This document shows, one piece after another, positions 22,910 to 24,477 of a stretch of 24,477 nt of DNA. Within the stretch, counting starts at the first letter, position 1. Every line of letters starts with the position of its first letter. The stretch is taken from NCBI GenBank assembly GCA_947372535.1, contig CANBUA010000034.1:1-24477 (forward strand), given 5' to 3'. Below the pieces are notes generated by a model that saw only the letters and a list, made by a program, of their open reading frames with translations, was not told the DNA's origin and made no database searches. Both the position numbers and the translations under genes were made by a program. The stretch comes from Burkholderiales bacterium (lineage in GTDB: Bacteria; Pseudomonadota; Gammaproteobacteria; Burkholderiales; Burkholderiaceae).

Positions 22910-23365
22910 ATGAACCTGCCTGTGTTCAAGCGACGCACGCTCAGGATCGTCCTTGCCGGGCTCATCGCGACCGGCGGCTACTTCGCACACACGGCCTGGC
23001 AGACGTCACGAGGCGAGGCCGCGCTTCGGGCCACGACGCTGGCGTTCCTGCCGCTTGACCAGGCCTTGGCCCAGGCTCGATCAAGCGGCAAGCCGGTGTT
23101 GGTGGACTTCTCCGCCATCTGGTGCCCGACGTGCCGGGTGCTGCACGCGGAGGTCTTCACAGACGCAGCCGTCCGGCAGGCGATCACCAGTGGCTATGTG
23201 CTTTCGCGTGTCGACTACGATGCGCCTGAAGCCCAGGCATTCATGCAGCGCTATGCCGTGCAGGGGTTCCCGACACTGCTGGTCTTGTCTGCGGACGGCC
23301 GCTTGGTGCGCCGTGTGCCCATCAGTTTCGACCCCGCCACGTTTGCAGCGACGCTGCGTGGTTGA
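22910..23365 (+). CDS. Membrane-anchored thioredoxin-like protein
   Basis: The 151-residue protein has one N-terminal membrane helix (about 10-29) without an obvious cleavage site, followed by a thioredoxin fold facing the periplasm. The active site is FSAIWCPTCRVLH with Cys72 and Cys75, and the cis-proline loop is QGFPTLLVL. It resembles the C-terminal (gamma) domain of DsbD and DsbD-like thioredoxins, so a periplasmic disulfide-reducing or cytochrome/metal-site-maturing role is likely. GGAG lies eight bases before ATG 22910. It is 163 bp downstream of the lipoprotein gene. No DsbD membrane partner is visible in the window. Confidence 0.87.
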   Translation: MNLPVFKRRTLRIVLAGLIATGGYFAHTAWQTSRGEAALRATTLAFLPLDQALAQARSSGKPVLVDFSAIWCPTCRVLHAEVFTDAAVRQAITSGYVLSRVDYDAPEAQAFMQRYAVQGFPTLLVLSADGRLVRRVPISFDPATFAATLRG

Positions 23366-23389
23366 GCGGGGCGACGATCAGAACGGCTC

Positions 23390-23593
23390 CTATCCCGAGA
23401 GCGCCGGGCTCACGACCGACACGAAGACAAGCGCCTGCGCCCCGTTGTTCAGCACCCGATACATGGCCCCGGCAGGCGCCACCACCACGTCTCCGGCGGC
23501 GATGCGGACAGCCTATCCCTCGACGTCGCGCCAATGGTCGCCCTCATCCGCCAGGACGTTCCAGGTGCCTTGCCCGCAGGGGCGGTCGCTCAC
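23390..23593 (-). pseudogene. Truncated and interrupted second cupin
   Basis: Read from 23593 down, the frame gives CGQGTWNVLADEGDHW, then an in-frame TAG at 23515-23513, then AVRIAAGDVVVAPAGA and the end VFVSVVSPALSG. It aligns residue by residue with the intact cupin at 17498-17845 (GQDTWTVISGVGEY, TVRIAAGD, FVSVVSPALAG). The N-terminal half, including the first His of HVHP, is missing, the second His is replaced (RPCG), and His89 reads Tyr (AMYR). Homology stops at about 23593, where unrelated DNA and a transposase fragment begin. This is a dead, 5'-truncated paralogue. Confidence 0.8.
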
Positions 23594-23628
23594 GACTTGG
23601 TTGACTGAATTTAAATGCAGCGCCGAAC

Positions 23629-23703
23629 TCAAGGCAGGTTGTGGCTCTTAAGAAAGTCTTGCCATTCGTGCCTGGTGAATTGACTGCCCTGGTCCGAGTG
23701 CAA
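23629..23703 (-). pseudogene. IS3-family transposase (orfB) fragment
   Basis: The minus-strand frame reads LHSDQGSQFTRHEWQDFL and ends shortly after with SHNLP and a stop at 23631-23629. H-S-D-x-G-x-Q-[YF] is the second catalytic Asp block of IS3-type DDE transposases, and the following W-x-x-F-L-K-x-H-N-L is also typical. Only about 24 residues survive; the catalytic Glu region and the N-terminal part are lost. It is squeezed between the broken cupin and the integrase fragment, marking the breakpoints. Confidence 0.75.
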
Positions 23704-23711
23704 GCGTCTAG

Positions 23712-24041
23712 GGTTTCCGTGCGCCGATGACTGGCGAGCGATGGGGGGACGATTCCGGGCCGCGTAAACGCTACTGGATGCCATCACTCAAGAAATTGGG
23801 CATCCGCTACCGTGGCCCCTACAACACCCGGCACACATACGCCACGCTCATGCTCATGTCAGGGGTGACGCCAGCCTATGCAGCGCGCCAGCTTGGGCAC
23901 TCGGTGATGATGTTCCTGCGCGTCTACTCCAAGTGGATCGACGGGGGGCAAAACGCGGTGGAGATGAGTAAGGTTGAAGCCTTGATTTCTCCCCAGGATG
24001 TACCCGAGAATTCAGGAAAGGCGATTTCCCCTAGCAAGTGA
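23712..24041 (+). pseudogene. C-terminal fragment of a tyrosine-recombinase integrase
   Basis: The surviving stretch (MTGERWGDDSG..., ATG 23727) shows the end of a phage/island-type integrase: GPYNTRHTYATLMLMSG (catalytic Arg, the first His of the R-H-x-x-R/H box region), ARQLGHS (His) and RVYSKWI (catalytic Tyr). The typical protein is about 350-400 residues, so some 270 are gone; the frame is closed by a TAG at 23709-23711. Its TGA (24039-24041) directly abuts the 3' end of tRNA-Arg, the usual attachment site for such elements. It is therefore the remnant of an integrated element, and its ATG start is not original. Confidence 0.82.
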
Positions 24042-24118
24042 TGGCCTGTCCGGAGGGACTCGAACCCCCGACCTGCTGCTTAGAAGGCAGCTGCTCTATC
24101 CAGTTGAGCTACGGACAG
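24042..24118 (-). tRNA. tRNA-Arg (anticodon UCU)
   Basis: On the minus strand the 77 bases fold into a full cloverleaf: acceptor CTGTCCG pairs perfectly with CGGACAG, D-stem GCTC/GAGC, anticodon stem GCTGC/GCAGC around the loop CTTCTAA (anticodon TCT, reading AGA), T-stem GGGGG/CCCTC (one G-T pair) with loop TTCGAGT, discriminator G and encoded CCA at 24044-24042. Its 5' end is 2 bases after the copper ATPase stop, and its 3' end touches the integrase fragment. The 3' half probably served as attachment site. Confidence 0.96.
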
Positions 24119-24120
24119 CC

Positions 24121-24477
24121 TCAGCCGGATTTTACGCGATGCGCCAAGTTCGGACGCCAGCGCAACAAGGTGATCGCGTTGAGCAACACGCTGATGCTGC
24201 TGAGTGCCATGGCCGCACCGGCCAACATGGGGTTGAACAAGCCCATGGCCGCCAGGGGCAGCCCCACCACGTTGTAGACAAAGGCCCAGGCCAGGTTCTG
24301 GTGGATCTTGCGGGTGGTGCGCGCCGAGATGTCCAGCGCCGCCTCGACCAGCAGCGGGTCACCGCGCATCAAGGTGATGCCGGCGGTTTCCAGCGCCAGG
24401 TCGTTGCCCGCGCCCGGGTTGGCCATGGCCATGCTCACATCGGCCTGGGCCAGCGCAGGTGCGTCGTTGAGGCCATC
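24121..24477 (-). CDS. copA: Copper-translocating P1B-type ATPase, C-terminal part
   Basis: The 118 visible residues are the end of a P-type ATPase whose start is outside the window. They begin inside the hinge motif D-G-x-N-D ([18 protein letters not shown]), followed by the last two membrane helices. These contain the Cu+-transporter (P1B-1) signatures [13 protein letters not shown] (YN) and [17 protein letters not shown] (M-x-x-S-S), pointing to cytoplasmic Cu+ export. The C-terminus is short ([11 protein letters not shown]). tRNA-Arg follows after 2 bp on the same strand. The gene symbol is given for the subfamily; Ag+ transport is also possible. Confidence 0.88.
   Translation of the reverse strand, partial: DGLNDAPALAQADVSMAMANPGAGNDLALETAGITLMRGDPLLVEAALDISARTTRKIHQNLAWAFVYNVVGLPLAAMGLFNPMLAGAAMALSSISVLLNAITLLRWRPNLAHRVKSG

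Overview
The window looks like a chromosomal stretch of a high-GC betaproteobacterium, most likely order Burkholderiales and perhaps Comamonadaceae-like. This is inferred from codon bias, the TatT-like lipoprotein, the two-gene egtB-egtD set, the bdhA-patatin pairing and the style of the chemoreceptor and LysR genes; no marker gene proves it.

Layout. (1) Positions 1-862 hold the 5' part of a minus-strand TatT-like lipoprotein gene. (2) Positions 863-3601 form a gene-poor, visibly more A/T-rich pocket with small orphan genes (a wHTH-like peptide, a membrane protein, a solo Xre/MbcA/ParS-type antitoxin-like protein, a 60-residue helical peptide) and a probable transposase orfA stub. (3) Positions 3602-9323 are a compact plus-strand run of eight genes: 4-TM protein, DinB-fold protein, membrane-linked ATP-grasp ligase, secreted YHS protein, DoxX-like protein, lipoprotein alpha/beta hydrolase, NRDE/TANGO2 protein and OlsB-like N-acyltransferase. 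(4) Positions 9500-11706 hold egtB and egtD for ergothioneine synthesis. (5) Positions 11711-16483 are a five-gene minus-strand operon, transcribed as NDH-2-like flavoprotein, 3-hydroxybutyrate dehydrogenase (bdhA), ECF sigma factor, patatin (patD type), YeeE/YedE transporter. (6) Positions 16629-20301 carry a dead cytochrome c, a uracil-DNA-glycosylase-family gene, and a LysR/cupin versus SDR/AhpD-like divergent module with a 25-bp operator-like dyad. (7) Positions 20500-23365 hold a chemoreceptor with a sigma-28-like promoter, a lipoprotein and a membrane-anchored thioredoxin. (8) Positions 23390-24041 are a scrap zone (broken second cupin, IS3-type transposase fragment, integrase C-terminal fragment) ending exactly at tRNA-Arg(UCU). 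(9) Positions 24121-24477 are the end of a copper P1B-ATPase gene, 2 bp upstream of that tRNA.

How the parts may work together. Regions 4 and 5 meet tail to tail with a 4-bp gap, placing a sulfur-containing antioxidant pathway beside a sulfur-uptake family protein. Region 5 otherwise links storage-polymer/ketone-body metabolism and a respiratory-type flavoprotein to an ECF sigma factor made from the same operon. Region 3 is the best candidate for an undescribed system: an ATP-grasp amide/peptide-bond former and an amine N-acyltransferase sit with hydrolases and small envelope proteins, which could mean synthesis of an unknown amide-linked lipid or acylated small molecule. That functional reading is inference.
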